Source: Ophioceras dolichostomum (lineage: Eukaryota; Ascomycota; Sordariomycetes; Magnaporthales; Ophioceraceae). Taken from it: a DNA stretch of 56,633 bases. Under the pieces are notes generated by a model. The model searched no databases. It was given only the letters and a program-made list of their open reading frames with translations, and was not told the origin of the DNA. The position numbers were made by a program, and so were the translations under genes. The DNA lies in contig PYST01000259.1 in NCBI GenBank assembly GCA_003049485.1, positions 1-56,633 on the forward strand, written 5' to 3'. Numbering within the stretch: the stretch's first letter is position 1; every line of letters starts with the position of its first letter. Below are positions 10,999 through 22,020 of this stretch, in pieces.

Positions 10999-13655
10999 TC
11001 ATGCCACGACAGCAACAGCAGCAGTCCCGCTCAACCCCTCATACGCCCTCTCAACAGTCCTCAACCCCATCCCAGGAACAGCAACCAACTGCGCCAAGCT
11101 CATAATGTTCCTCTTCCTCTTCTCCTCCCCATCTCCATCTTCTTCACCTCCACCCATCATCAGCTCCAAGTTCTCTACCAGATCCCTCGCCTTCTTCGCC
11201 CCGAACCCGGCCAGGCCCCGGATCAGCGCCAGATCCCGCGAGTTGACGATGTCGAGCAGCTGCTGCTTGCGCGGCGTGAGCTGCTGATGCTGATCACCAC
11301 TGCCGCTGCTCATCAGGTCTGATTCAGGATGCAGCAGCGACGGCGACAGAGGCGCCGTCTTGACCTTCAACTTTCGCGCCGCGGCGGCGGCGGCGTGCTG
11401 CTTGCGCGAAGAGGAGGCTAGGCTGGTGCTAGACTTCGCGCCCCGTTGGCGGAGGAGGAGACTCTCCTCGTCGGACGCGGTGGCGTCGATGTCGGCGTCG
11501 TCGCCGTCGCCGCTGCCGTCGGCGTAGTCGAGGTCGCTGTCCTTCGCGAGCATGGCGCGGTGCGACGACGACGATGCGGCCGACATCTTGTTCTTCTTCG
11601 TGAATGTGGACCGCTGCGTCTTCCGCACTGCTGCTGCCGCTGTTGCGCGCTCGGCTGTGATGTCTGACACAATATGAGGAGCGGAATCACACGCATCTAA
11701 GGAAACGGCTGCGCCGCCGCCGAGCTTGGCTCGCAAGCGCTCGATCTTGCCGAGCAGCTTTGCCTGGCCGGGAAAGAAAGGGAGAGCGGACTCGTACGCG
11801 CGTAGGGCGCCCCCGTCGTCGCCTCGCTCCTTGTGCTGTCGCGCAAGGAGCAGGAGGCGCAATCCGTCGGATCGCGAGTCGGCGCCTGCGCCGGCGCGGC
11901 TGGCGTTGTCGTCGATGCGGCGCTCTAGCTCGTCGAGTCGACGCCGCACAGCATCGCTGATCTCGTTGCCGCTGGCTGGCGGTGGCGGGGCCTGTGCAGG
12001 GACAGCAGAGGCCTGCGATGCGGCGGCTTGTTCAGCTCGCGCGGCGAGGACTTCCTGCACCTTGCGTTCAACCATCGCTTCGATCTGCGCCTGAGTCATC
12101 GATGGTAAGGTGCTGGCGGTAGCAGCCGGGCGTGAGATGGTGACCTGCGCGGGACGGTGTATCTTGGACGGGCGTGACGCGTCGTTTGCAGTGGCGTCCG
12201 ACTTGCGCTTGTTCGAGCTGACGCGCCGCAGCACGCCTGATGCGTTGGTTGTAGCACAAGCACCATTGGCTCCGAGGGGTCGAGCCGGCATTGAAGACGC
12301 CGTCTTCAGTCGGTCGGTGTACACGGAGAAGGCCTTCACGGGCCTATCCTTCTCGGCCTTCTCCGTGGCCCTCGAAGCCCCGACGGCTCCGGCGTGCACA
12401 TTGTAGGCGTTGTGCGCATTCGCCAGCGGACGGAGAGGCTGGCGGTGGATGGGCGGCCCCGAGAGGAGTCCGCCGCCGGTCGCGGTGCGAGGAGGGACTT
12501 GCTTAAAGACCACCTCGTTCTCAATCTCGCGGACCTCGATACGCTTCGCCCGCGAGCTGACGTTGAGACTGCTCAGCGTGTCGAGGTGGTAGCTACGCAG
12601 CGGGGCCAGGTTGAGGATCATGATAGTGATGCCGTTGTTCTGGCCCAGCGACAGGATGCGCGTCATCTTGGACTCGCGGTAGGGTATGCGCTTGTCCCCC
12701 CTGCCGATGGCCTCGATGCACTGCGACAGCACGAAGAGGGACTTGTTGATAGCGGCCGACTCGACCAGTCGCTCTTTGCCGTTGTCCGTGCGCCGGTTGT
12801 CCTCCGACCCGGCCAGGTCAATGGCTGAGGCGGTGCTCTCGCGGATCATGTCGCCCGTCCGTTGGGTCACCTTCACCCGCAGAATTGCGTGGCTGCGACT
12901 GCTGTGTGCGTTGAGCTTCGTGGAGGCCGTGATGCGGTTGTTGTTCGCCTCGATGTATAGCCGCTCGAAGTCTTTGAGGTCGCTGCACGATCGCTCCGAG
13001 AGTCCCACGACGAAGGTCCGGTTGTCCTTCTCTCGCAGGGGAAGCCCCGCAGCGGTGCGCTTCTCTGGAGGCTCGAGAAGGTCGAACACTTTATCGTTAT
13101 ATATCTCGTAGTATGAAAGGGCGACGTCAACGGAAGTCTCGCCGCTCGAGTCCTTGGTGATCTTCTTCGATCGCCTGAAGATGTTGCTCAGGAGTCGCGG
13201 GATCACGCCTCGTTCCGCGAGCTTTAGGCCGCCCCGCATCGTGTGTGTTTTGCCGGTGCCGGTGACTCCGTACGCGAATATGGTGACGTCCAGGCCCTGG
13301 AATAGTGATTTGACATGTGGTGCGACTGCGAGGGTGCGGCATTGAAGGTCAGACGCGGCTATCTGTCGATTTGGCCTGACGGCAAGAGTTCGGCATCATG
13401 GCATTGGGATTCTGCGTCGAGGCGAGGGAGGGAAGGAAACTTGCCTTCGGAAGTAAAGAGGGTCTCTTGCGTGGTCGTGAGATCGTACACGCTGTTGAAC
13501 GTGAACGAGAACTCCTCTGCCTCATTCTTGGGACTTGGGATCTTGACGACATTTGGAGGCTTGCCATCCTCGCTGCTGTCCGCCCGTACGATGATGTCCT
13601 TGTCCAGCTCCTTCTCGAGCAGAGGACGTATCCTGGCGACGACCCGAACCGACAT
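10999..13655 (-). CDS. Kinesin-10 (Kid/KIF22)-like chromokinesin
   Basis: Exons 13655-13445 and 13325-10999 join across a 119-bp intron with a GC donor (GAAG/GCAAGT) and CGCAG acceptor. The product is 845 residues. The N-terminal motor starts with SVRVVARIRPLL. It has the P-loop GVTGTGKT (residues 90-97), switch I NAHSSRSH (about 209-216) and switch II DLAGSE (about 240-245). A neck-like region and a low-complexity middle with a short coiled coil (MVERKVQEVLAARAEQ) follow. The C-terminus has a helix-hairpin-helix (SRDLALIRGLAGFGAKKA, then VAVPGMGLRTVERAY), as in the DNA-binding tail of Kid/KIF22. The likely role is chromosome-arm movement on the spindle. An acceptor-like CAG upstream of the ATG suggests a 5'-UTR intron. 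Kinesin is certain; the subfamily rests on the tail. Confidence 0.9.
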
Positions 13656-14082
13656 CTTGCCGTCTTTGGCCGGCGGAGCACTGGAGAAAGAGTGACTTGG
13701 AACGCAATAACGAAAGACAAGAAGAGAAAAAAGAACTAATTGATCCCAAAGAAACGCAATTCCAATTGAATAATCGTAACTTACCTACCTGTTCGTTTCG
13801 TCCTCGCGAGAGTCGCGTTCGAGATGTTTGGTGTGATGGTCAATGCCGAAGCTCCACCCTACGGCCTTGATGTTTGTGTTTGCTGTGCTCAATTGGATTG
13901 GAGCTACCCACGGAGCGTTGCCCACAGCAACCTCCAACGGCCCAAGCTCCCTGTCATCCACTGGAGCGTCACGTGCACAGCATCAAAATGCTTGGCAGTG
14001 GAACAACTCGGGGTAAATTTTGGGAGTTTCCGGATCTCGTCACTCCTCCCGCGACGACTTCCGGGCGAGCCAAAGACCTGCC
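13656..14082. promoter_or_regulatory. Divergent promoter, kinesin / AIM24
   Basis: 427 bp separate two head-to-head start codons. It contains an ACCTACCT element at 13783-13790 and a donor-like GTAAGT (minus strand, near 13784) that could start a 5'-UTR intron of the kinesin gene. No TATA box stands out. Confidence 0.5.
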
Positions 14083-15476
14083 ATGCGTGGTCAATCGACG
14101 CTCATTAGGAATTGGCGGCCTCGCCGGCTGCCGAGGCCACGGCCAGAAAGCAGTTTCGTGTGTCTGCAATGCCGCTCGTTTCGAATAGCAGCGGCGCCCG
14201 CCACAGAGTCGCCCAGCGTGGGCGGGGATGCTACCGGAGCTTCCAGGAGAGTGCCCATCGCAAGGGATTCTGCTGGTGAGAGACCCTAGAGCGCGACCCT
14301 TCACCGCACCGTGTGGACCTGGCGAGCAAGTGAGCGCATCGTGACTAACCGTTTCTGGTTCAATTTGACCTACACAGATGCCTGGTTTGAGGTCCTCGGC
14401 TCGCCACATTCTCTTCTCTCCGTTACCCTCTCGGCATCACAGAAGCTATACACACGGCGGGGAACATTAGTCTCAGTCACTGGGCATGCCGAAAATGTTG
14501 GTTGCAGCCGTCATACGTGTTGCCCATGGCGTACCTGGAGCAGCAGAGCATATCCAAAAGCTGATAAGATAGCGTAATGCGCTCCAATCAGGCACAATCG
14601 ACCCTCTCGATCCTCTCCCCCTTCCGCCGCGCCCTCCTCGGCATGCCGTTCCTCTACCAGCGCATGTCCTCCACGACGCCCATTACGGCTCTGATAGCAA
14701 CCAAGTCCCCCAATACTACATTCACAGTCCTCCACCTCGACGGCACGACCGACTGGATCATCGGCCAGCGCAACGCCCTCCTCGCCTGGACCGGCCACAC
14801 CCTCAAACCCACACCCCGCATCCGGCGGGGCCTCTCCCTCGCGCACTGGGGCGCCACCCACCTCACAGGCCGGGGCCTCGCCGCGCTCGCCAGCCCCGGC
14901 ACCATCTACGAAGTGACCCTCTCGGAAGGCGACGAGCTGGTCGTCCACCCGAGCCACGTCGCCGCCTACACGCACGACCCCAAGAGTCCGCCCCTCCCCT
15001 TCCGACTGAAGAGCACGCGGTCTCTCCGCCTTCAAGTCCCCGCCGTGCCCGCCTCGATCTCAAACCTCGCGTCGCGCGCCGTCCCGGAGCGTCTCAGCAA
15101 CTTCATGTCCGTGATGCGCACGACAGACACCTACAAGTTCGTCGCGCGTCTGCTCTACGGCCTGCGCACCGCCACTCGCCGCACGCTCTGGGGCGACCGG
15201 TTGTTCCTGCGGTTCCGGGGCCCCACGACGCTCCTGATGTCGAGCCGTGGCGTGCGCGTCGCCGAGGCGCTCTCCTCGGATGACGTTAACGAGATCGCCG
15301 ACACGGAGGCTGGAGTCGTGCATTCCGCGCTGACAAGGACACCGACGCCTCCCGAACAGCAGCAGCCGATCGCCGTGCGACAGGTGAAGCCCGTGTCGAT
15401 TCACGTGGCTAGCGTGGGCGGGGACGGGAAGGTCCGGTTCGAGGACTCGAAGGACTTGAGGGAGTTTGTGCGCTAA
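14083..15476 (+). CDS. AIM24: AIM24-family mitochondrial protein
   Basis: Three exons, 14083-14275, 14378-14496 and 14592-15476, give 398 residues. Introns are 14276-14377 (GTGAGA, branch CTAACC, ACACAG, phase 1) and 14497-14591 (weak donor GTTGGT, acceptor ATCAG, phase 0). The first exon is rich in Arg and lacks acidic residues early on, as a mitochondrial presequence would. The core matches the family: FEVLGSPHSLLSVTLS, TDWIIGQRNALLAWTGH, SLAHWGATHLTGRGL and VHPSHVAAYT. In yeast AIM24 is an inner-membrane protein that supports MICOS and cristae shape. The length is close to the yeast protein. The donor of intron 2 is the least certain splice site; a neighbouring GT could be used. Confidence 0.88.
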
Positions 15477-17340
15477 ATAGGAAAGCGCCACCAGCCGATC
15501 GGGTCGGTCTCACGGCACATAGGGATGGGAGCCAGGCCAGCCGCCAGGCCCCTTCCGACAGACTATTGATCTATCTAGGACGTCTACGTCATAGGCGCCA
15601 TGATTGTACATACCTAATGTGTACCAAATCTTTCTTCTCCTTTGTAATATTACCAATGCAGGAGGGAGGCGATAGGTAAAACGCCATAAACCCCTAGTTC
15701 GACTCTTGTCCCGCAATTTTTTTCTCGATCGTCTGCTGATCTCTCTGGCCTTTCTTGTTTACGAGCGGCTGTTTCCGGTACGTGAGCCTAAATGGGACAA
15801 AAAAAAAGACCCCGAGCACACTCCGAACGCCGCACTTTTTGTTCAGCACCAGAAACCTTTGCGGGAAAACGCACCTTACTGGATGACAGGATGGCGTACG
15901 TCAGAACCTAGCCCTCGAGTGCATGGTGCGAAGAATGGGAAGCGGTGAGTGAGTGATGAGCGTGGGTGGCGGGGTAAGCAAAACCAGTTCGATCGGTGAT
16001 ATTCTTTTGTCCACGTCCGCAAGGCAGGAAGGTAGCCTGAAGGATTACACAGTAAAAGAAAGGCATAAACACCGATCTTTCTCGGCCACAAATTATTTCC
16101 ATGCCGAATAACAATAGTGACTCGAACGGCGAAGTGAAGATCGGAGCACGCACGTCAAGCAACCGATCGAATCGGATCCGCTTTATGGACATCACAAACC
16201 TGAAATGGTGGGAGTGGAGACCTCGGATCCGAGCCCTCGGTTTTCCGAGGATGAACCCTTCCACATTTCCACATTTGCATCTCGAACTCGCGACATCAGC
16301 CCAAACCCTTGATGAACACCTCGATCTCCGACGGGAATCCAACCCCAAAAACCCCGGGACTGGTTGGTGCAAGGCAGGGATATTATTTAGCCGTCGTAAC
16401 ATCGACCCCTGACAGTTCGAGGCGGCCAATCAGACTAGTGACCAGTTGGTTGGAGTTGGTGTGGAGGATGAAGGCGAAAATGTGGGCTCGCCACTTCGCG
16501 TCTTTGCTTAAAGCCGAGTCCAGCCCACCGACCTTCTGAGTCCAGTCCCAGCAGCACTCGGACGGACTTCTTATTAGTGCTGAGGATTTGGCTGTCACCC
16601 ACCCCCCCTTTTCTGTATGCGTGTGTTATTCAGCACGCGCTACCATGATTTCTGCGGAGCCTGATGGGTACACGCGAGGCCAGGCAGTAAGCCCGAGGGA
16701 TGGGGGAGGGAGACTGCTACGCTGAAGTATGTAGTCGCGGGAGGAGGGGATGAGGTAGCAGGAAGAACCACGCCGCGACGGTGCCGCTGGTTAGCCCTCC
16801 GTGAGGTCCTTTCCCCGGCGTTTGGGGCTTGATACCTCCGCAGCCCCCATTCTTGGAACTCTTTCCAGCTGATGTTTTCGTAACCTCTTCCGCGTACTCG
16901 GTCGGTGATCTCGGTCGAGCGTTAAATACAAGGCCGAAGTCAAGCGCGAAGCGAGCTTTTGAAGCGGCTAGGTAGGAAGGTGGGTATGGCAAGGGGGCTT
17001 GTCCAGTCGAAGTGATGAATGACCGAAAAAAAATTCTTCTTGATGACCGTTGAAGAAAATCTGACGTCGGGATACAAATACGCCACCCTCCCATCCCCAT
17101 GCCCTATCCGACTTGGCGATCCAGAGCCTCAACATCAGTCTTATCTTCACAGATCATCGAGATCAAAACCCTCTTCATCACCACCCAACCATCAACAACA
17201 ACAGCAGCAACGGGTCCTCGATTCACGCATCGTGAACCTCTAGCAACACTTGAATAACCCTCCGAAACTTGTCGCCAATTGACTTCTACCACCCGACAAG
17301 CAAAGAGAAGGAAGCAACACACACTCACAAACAGCCCAAA
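15477..17340. other. Intergenic region, AIM24 to MFS gene
   Basis: The 1.9 kb carries the AIM24 3' flank and the MFS promoter. It holds a TAGGTAGG element at 16969-16976 and a CA-rich 5' leader just before the MFS start. No convincing coding frame seen. Confidence 0.5.
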
Positions 17341-18828
17341 ATGGCACGCCCAGCGCCAGGCGCAGACTCGTCTGCCTCGTCAATAACGATCCCGGAGAAA
17401 CCACGAGACGCCAAGATCGGCGAGAGCTCCTCAGAAGCGCCGTCCGTCCGGGCGTCAAGAACATCCCTCGAGATCGCCACCAAGGCAGAGAGGTCGTCGG
17501 CGTCGGACCCAGAAAAAGTAGATGAGAAGTCAGAGAGTTCACAACAACCACCCGCCAACCCAACAGGAGCCGCACCACCACCCGGCGCCGGCCCCCCACC
17601 CGGATCAGGCTACCACCCCTCCGACTTCCCCGACGGCGGCCTGCAGGCCTGGCTCGTGGTCGCCGGCGCGTTCTTCGGCCTCTTCTGCACCTTCGGCCTC
17701 GTGAACTGCATCGGCGTGTTCCAGGCCTACTACCTGCGGGGCCCTTTATCCTCGTACGGCCAGTCGACCGTGTCCTGGATCACCGGCATGCAGGTGTGGG
17801 CGATGGTGTTCGGCGGCGCGATCTTCGGCCGGCTGTTCGACCAGCACGGGCCGCGCTGGCTGCTGGTGGGCGGAACGGTCGTGTACGTGTTCGGCCTGAT
17901 GATGACGAGCCTCTGCTCGGAGTACTACCAGTTCTTCCTCGCGCAGTCCGTCGTGGCGGGCTTCGGTTCCAGCGCCGTCTTCACCGCCTGCATGTCGTCC
18001 GTCGTCTCGTGGTTCTTCAAGCGCCGCGCCGCCGCCTTCGGCATCATGGCGGCCGGGTCCTCGCTGGGCGGGGTGGTGCTGCCCATCATGATGAACCACC
18101 TCATCCCGCGCATCGGCTTCGGGTGGACGATCCGCGTCGTGGCATTCGTGTTCCTCGCCCTGCTGTCCTTCACCTCCCTGACCGTCAAGTCGCGCCTCCC
18201 CCCTCGCCCTTCGCCCTTCGTCCTGAGCGCCTACCTGGCGGGCTTCAAGGAGCCCGCCTTCGCGCTGACGCTGGCCAGCAACTTCCTCTTCTTCTGGGGC
18301 ATGTTCCTGCCCTTCAACTTCATCATCCTGCAGGCGCAGGCCGCGGGCATGGACCCGGGCCTGACCGAGTACCTGCTGCCCATCATCAACGCCGTCAGCA
18401 TCGTCGGCCGCATCGCGCCGGGCATCGTGGCCGACCGCCTAGGCCGGTTCAACGTCATGATCGTCATCACGGCACTGTCCTCCCTCTTCACGCTCGCGCT
18501 GTGGATCCCGGGCCACTCGACGGGCGCCATCATTGGGTACGCCGTCGTGTTCGGTTTTACCTCTGGCGGCTTCATCGGGCTCGTCCCGCCGCTGGTCGCG
18601 CAGATCTCCGACATCAGGCAGATCGGCATCCGGACGGGCACGGCCTTCGCGGTGCAGTCGTTCGGCGCCCTGACGGGCTCGCCCATCGCGGGCGCCATCG
18701 TCAACTCGCAGGGCGGGAACTACCTGGGACTGCAGCTGTGGTGCGGCATCACCATGGGCGCGAGCGTAGTCGGCTACATCGCCGCTAGGACCGTGCTTGC
18801 TGGTTCGGATCTGAGGAAGAAGATCTAA
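17341..18828 (+). CDS. MFS transporter, monocarboxylate-porter type
   Basis: A single exon encodes 495 residues. The first 95 or so are hydrophilic, Ser/Pro-rich and probably cytosolic. About twelve hydrophobic segments follow, beginning right after the motif DFPDGGLQAWLVV, which marks fungal monocarboxylate (MCT/MCH-like) porters. The loop between TM2 and TM3 has GRLFDQHGPRWLL, and the central loop is short. The C-terminal half has the repeat-like loop ADRLGRFNVM. Substrates in this group include monocarboxylates, riboflavin and secondary metabolites, so the cargo is not assigned. The ATG at 17341 follows a CA-rich leader (CAAA before ATG), and upstream in-frame codons are not ATG. Confidence 0.92.
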   Translation: MARPAPGADSSASSITIPEKPRDAKIGESSSEAPSVRASRTSLEIATKAERSSASDPEKVDEKSESSQQPPANPTGAAPPPGAGPPPGSGYHPSDFPDGGLQAWLVVAGAFFGLFCTFGLVNCIGVFQAYYLRGPLSSYGQSTVSWITGMQVWAMVFGGAIFGRLFDQHGPRWLLVGGTVVYVFGLMMTSLCSEYYQFFLAQSVVAGFGSSAVFTACMSSVVSWFFKRRAAAFGIMAAGSSLGGVVLPIMMNHLIPRIGFGWTIRVVAFVFLALLSFTSLTVKSRLPPRPSPFVLSAYLAGFKEPAFALTLASNFLFFWGMFLPFNFIILQAQAAGMDPGLTEYLLPIINAVSIVGRIAPGIVADRLGRFNVMIVITALSSLFTLALWIPGHSTGAIIGYAVVFGFTSGGFIGLVPPLVAQISDIRQIGIRTGTAFAVQSFGALTGSPIAGAIVNSQGGNYLGLQLWCGITMGASVVGYIAARTVLAGSDLRKKI

Positions 18829-19490
18829 AAGGACTCTAGACTACCTAGGTAACTAGAGGGGCGCGGGATTTTGGTCACGGATTAGACGGTCTAGATGGGG
18901 TTGTTTAGATCTCAATCTGTTATTCTTTATCTTTTCTCTCCTATCCGTCTTGCATAAAGTGCACTATTTAGCACACTGGAGGAGGCCCGCGTGGTGTGGT
19001 GAATGATGATCATTACTCGTCAGTATTCTTGTAATATGGGAGGAGTTTCCGGGGGTTAGGATCGCCTCTCACCTACTGTCCAGAATTTTTTTTTATTCCT
19101 CACATTACTTCCCTTGTTAGATACCATTGAGGCCTCAATAGACGCGATAATGAGTCAAAATTTCAAAATGGTCGTGACTGTGCAATGAAATCCGTCCCTG
19201 ATATGTTCTTCGTCGGACCTCCCCCACGAACAGCCCCGACGCCACAGGCAATCCAAGGCCGCCAGGCGAGTTTAGCGCTGACGGTCCATTAGATGGCAGC
19301 GCTGCTCTCCAGGCTGTATAGCTTGGCGTGCCTGAGCTCCCCCCTGTGACATGCACAAAGATGGGGTCAGGAACAAGAAGGAAGAAAAAGAAAAGACAAG
19401 AAAAAAGAAATAATTGGCGACAAGGCTAAGGGCAGAAAAGATCGCCGAAACAAAGGCAAAGGGAGCAAGGAAAATGGAGCAAAAAGGAAT
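18829..19490. other. MFS 3' flank
   Basis: This holds a CTACCTAGGTAA element at 18841 and T-rich stretches near 18920 and 19087 that could serve 3'-end formation. No gene seen. Confidence 0.45.
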
Positions 19491-19573
19491 TGCCCACTAT
19501 CAGAATCGAACTGATGATCTTCTCATAGCAATTCCCATACTAGTGAGACGCTATACCACTTAGCCAAGCGGGC
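19491..19573 (-). tRNA. tRNA-Thr (AGU) with 11-nt intron
   Basis: Read on the minus strand, the acceptor GCCCGCT pairs with AGTGGGC, allowing one G-T pair. The D arm is GCT...AGC. The anticodon stem TCTCA/TGAGA holds an 18-nt loop, which is the normal 7 plus an 11-nt intron after position 37. The anticodon is AGT. The T arm is ATCAG-TTCGATT-CTGAT and the discriminator is A. The intron at the canonical position one base 3' of the anticodon supports a functional nuclear tRNA. Confidence 0.93.
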
Positions 19574-20358
19574 TTCCGAGAATTCCAATCGTTGGGGTTT
19601 TGGTTCCACAAGTAGTCTTATGAATGGTACAGCGATGAGTCACCACCAGAACACCACTTTGACCTCCACATCTCAATCCCCCCTCTCTCCGATACCAGTC
19701 TCTTTTCTCCTTCTTTTTCCCTGGTTCCTAATGACTTATAAGATGCACTCCTTATCTCCCCTCCTTCATTCTTCTCTCCACGCTTATTCCTGCTTGCACT
19801 ATTTTGTAAAGTTGTCAACCTATGGGTGTTTGGTTCGGTGTTCCCATTTTTCTCCCAGTTTCGGCGCGGGCGGTTGGTGGCTCGTGGTCAGTTGAACAGA
19901 TGGCAACAAACATGCTCCAATCAAGCAGGAATCAATTGCCCGATAAGAAATATTGCTTTCTACCTTGGTTCACCCTGGCAGACTGAAATATGCTGTCGTC
20001 CCCAAATGCACGGCTTCCGTCGTAGGGCGGTGTGTACGGGGTGATGAAGTGCCGCCAGCTCCACAGAAGCGCTCGTCGATGTGAACCACATACGTCCAGC
20101 AGCCTCTCCCATCCACTCAGTAGGTTCGTTGCGGATAGATGCGAATAAATCGATTTGGCAAGGTCTAGCTCGGGTGACCAAATTCACACTAGGAGCAGAA
20201 GCACTCGTGAACAAAGTCTTGATGGACGAGCAGACATGATCTGTCCGGACACCCCATCAATCGCCAGGCCCACGCCCTGCCTGTTTTGTCCTTGCCAGCC
20301 TTGTACCCCAGTCATCAACCACCCATCCCTCTAACCAACTGCCCCTCACCTCCCCCAT
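19574..20358. other. Intergenic region
   Basis: This is the flank between tRNA-Thr and the 3' end of the small secreted protein gene. Pyrimidine-rich patches near 19660-19730; no gene seen. Confidence 0.45.
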
Positions 20359-20586
20359 TTACAAAGTACCGGTCTGACCTCCGGCCGTGCAAGCGGCCAC
20401 CGTTCGGCCCTGGTTCAGGATCGAGTTCTCGTTTGGTGGGATGAACTGCGCGCAGCGGCCGAATTGATCGCACTCTCCGGTCTTGCTGCCGACAGTGCAC
20501 GCCTTGCCCGCGTTTCCGAACAGCGCGCTGCCCTTGCCGTCGATGAAGTTGGGAGAAGGAGCTGTCATGGGGGGGGGGGGGGGGGN

Positions 20587-20617
<31 letters not shown>

Positions 20618-20739
20618 CTCTCTGGTCAGCCGTTATGGTCATTGCTCATCGTGAAAGAGTTGCAAGTTGGTAGCTTACCGGCAGCGACGTGGCCGACGGC
20701 CAGCGCGGCGATGGTGAGAACGATGGTAGAGAATTGCAT
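20359..20739 (-). CDS. Small secreted cysteine-containing protein
   Basis: Exons 20739-20679 and 20561-20359 give 87 residues. The 117-bp intron (20678-20562) has donor GTAAGC and acceptor GACAG, phase 1. The first exon is almost exactly a signal peptide (MQFSTIVLTIAALAVGHVAA). The mature part is about 66 residues with four Cys in the contexts KACTV, GECDQ, GRCAQ and AACTA, enough for two disulfides. It starts APSPNF. Size, signal and cysteines fit the loose class of secreted effector-like proteins, but no family is recognised. The intron contains a 47-nt poly-C tract on the sense strand with one undetermined base, just ahead of the acceptor. Confidence 0.75.
20569..20615 (-). repeat. Poly-C (poly-G on plus) tract inside an intron
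   Basis: 47 nt of G on the plus strand with a single N at 20586. On the gene's sense strand it is poly-C ending seven bases before the intron's end, so it takes the place of the polypyrimidine tract. The N marks a base the sequencing could not settle, so the true length is uncertain. Confidence 0.85.
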
Positions 20740-22020
20740 TTTGGCGAGTATTAATTCAAGGAAGGCAGGAAGGAGGGTGGTCAGCTTCTGGGTTTGGTGG
20801 GATAGCCAGAGCAAGAAAAGCGCGAGTAGCAAAAAAGAAAACGGTGCAAGGAATTCGAACCAGCGATGAGGAGAAGAGAATAGTGAAGCCGAGGAAAGGA
20901 GAGTCTCCTTGATGCCCAAGATGCTGATACCTATAGCCTTTTATGTTCACGAAGCCCTCGCCGTGTCGCTGGCTACCGGGATCAGTGTTGCATGTCCTTA
21001 GTCCTCGAGACAGCCGCTAAGAACCTGTAGAACTCTGGCAGCAACAAGCATGGGAAGTCATCCGATACGGTGTTGCTCTACCTGACCGGCTCTGACAGCT
21101 GCTCCACGGTCCAAACCCAATCCAAACTTGGGGTGACAGGGGAGGTTTGACTCGTCTTGTCCCATACTCCACTCAGCTTGGACGCTGCCTGACAGGGCTA
21201 CCGTGGGGCCTCGTTCAGGAACGAGCCGACTGAGAATCAGCTTGACCGGGGAAGTCTGGACTCGGCTCTCTCCGAAAGCATGGGGAGCCATGCCAAATTT
21301 TCCGATGCATTGCCTGCCGATCGGAGGCTTGCGGCCTGCGGCTCCGTCCGAAACGCAGCCCAGTTGCAGATCTGAAACCCAGGCACTCCAAAACAACGCC
21401 CTCCCCAGATTCCATGCCCCGCTGATCTGGGGTCTTGACGCCAAGGCTATGCTTCTCTAGAAGATCTAAGGTTTAATTCTTCTCCTAGATGCCCAAATAG
21501 AGGACGCATGGTGACATGGCAACTGTGACAGTACCGAGAACTTTGAGGCAACCCCTTGCTATCACCTAGTACTATAGGTATTACTCCACCTCATGGTAGT
21601 TTGAGGGCATACCGAAGTACATTGATTTCTCGAAAACATACCAGCACCGCCCATGCAAAGGCACCCTGACCCTCGACGTATTGGCAACTTCCCTGGTTAT
21701 TCTGTGTCGAGAGAGTCTCTGTCATGACTTCCCAGCTCAGGGGTTCGGAGCAGATCAGATGTGCAAACGCAGACGATGGTTACCACGACTCAGACAGAGA
21801 TGGAATGATGTACAGACTGATATCGGCCTCGTTCATGTCGTCGTGGAGCAACGCCGTGTCCCCATAGATCGATTTGACGGCGAAGGAGCCGCGAGCCCCC
21901 TTCTCTCGAATTGCGTCCTCTGCATAAAGAAAGCAACTGAAAGTACCTGGCTAGCCAAATATCAAGACAGACATCGCGGATATATATTATATAGCGAGGT
22001 GTCGAACAAATCCTAGTCCT
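20740..22020. other. Intergenic region
   Basis: This is the promoter of the small secreted protein gene (minus) and the 3' flank of HET-2. An AT-rich patch near 21980-21995 precedes the HET-2 stop codon. No convincing gene; open frames around 21060-21450 lack motifs. Confidence 0.45.

Noticed and set aside
16255..16300. tRNA-like sequence (CTCGAACTC)
   Set aside because: The would-be T stem does not pair and no acceptor arm is found.
17796..18788. 330-codon open frame overlapping the MFS gene on the same strand
   Set aside because: Out-of-frame Arg/His-rich reading of the transporter.
20569..20615. Poly-G run as a pure sequencing artefact
   Set aside because: Not fully excluded, but the flanking splice sites and phase are exact, so the tract most likely exists with uncertain length.
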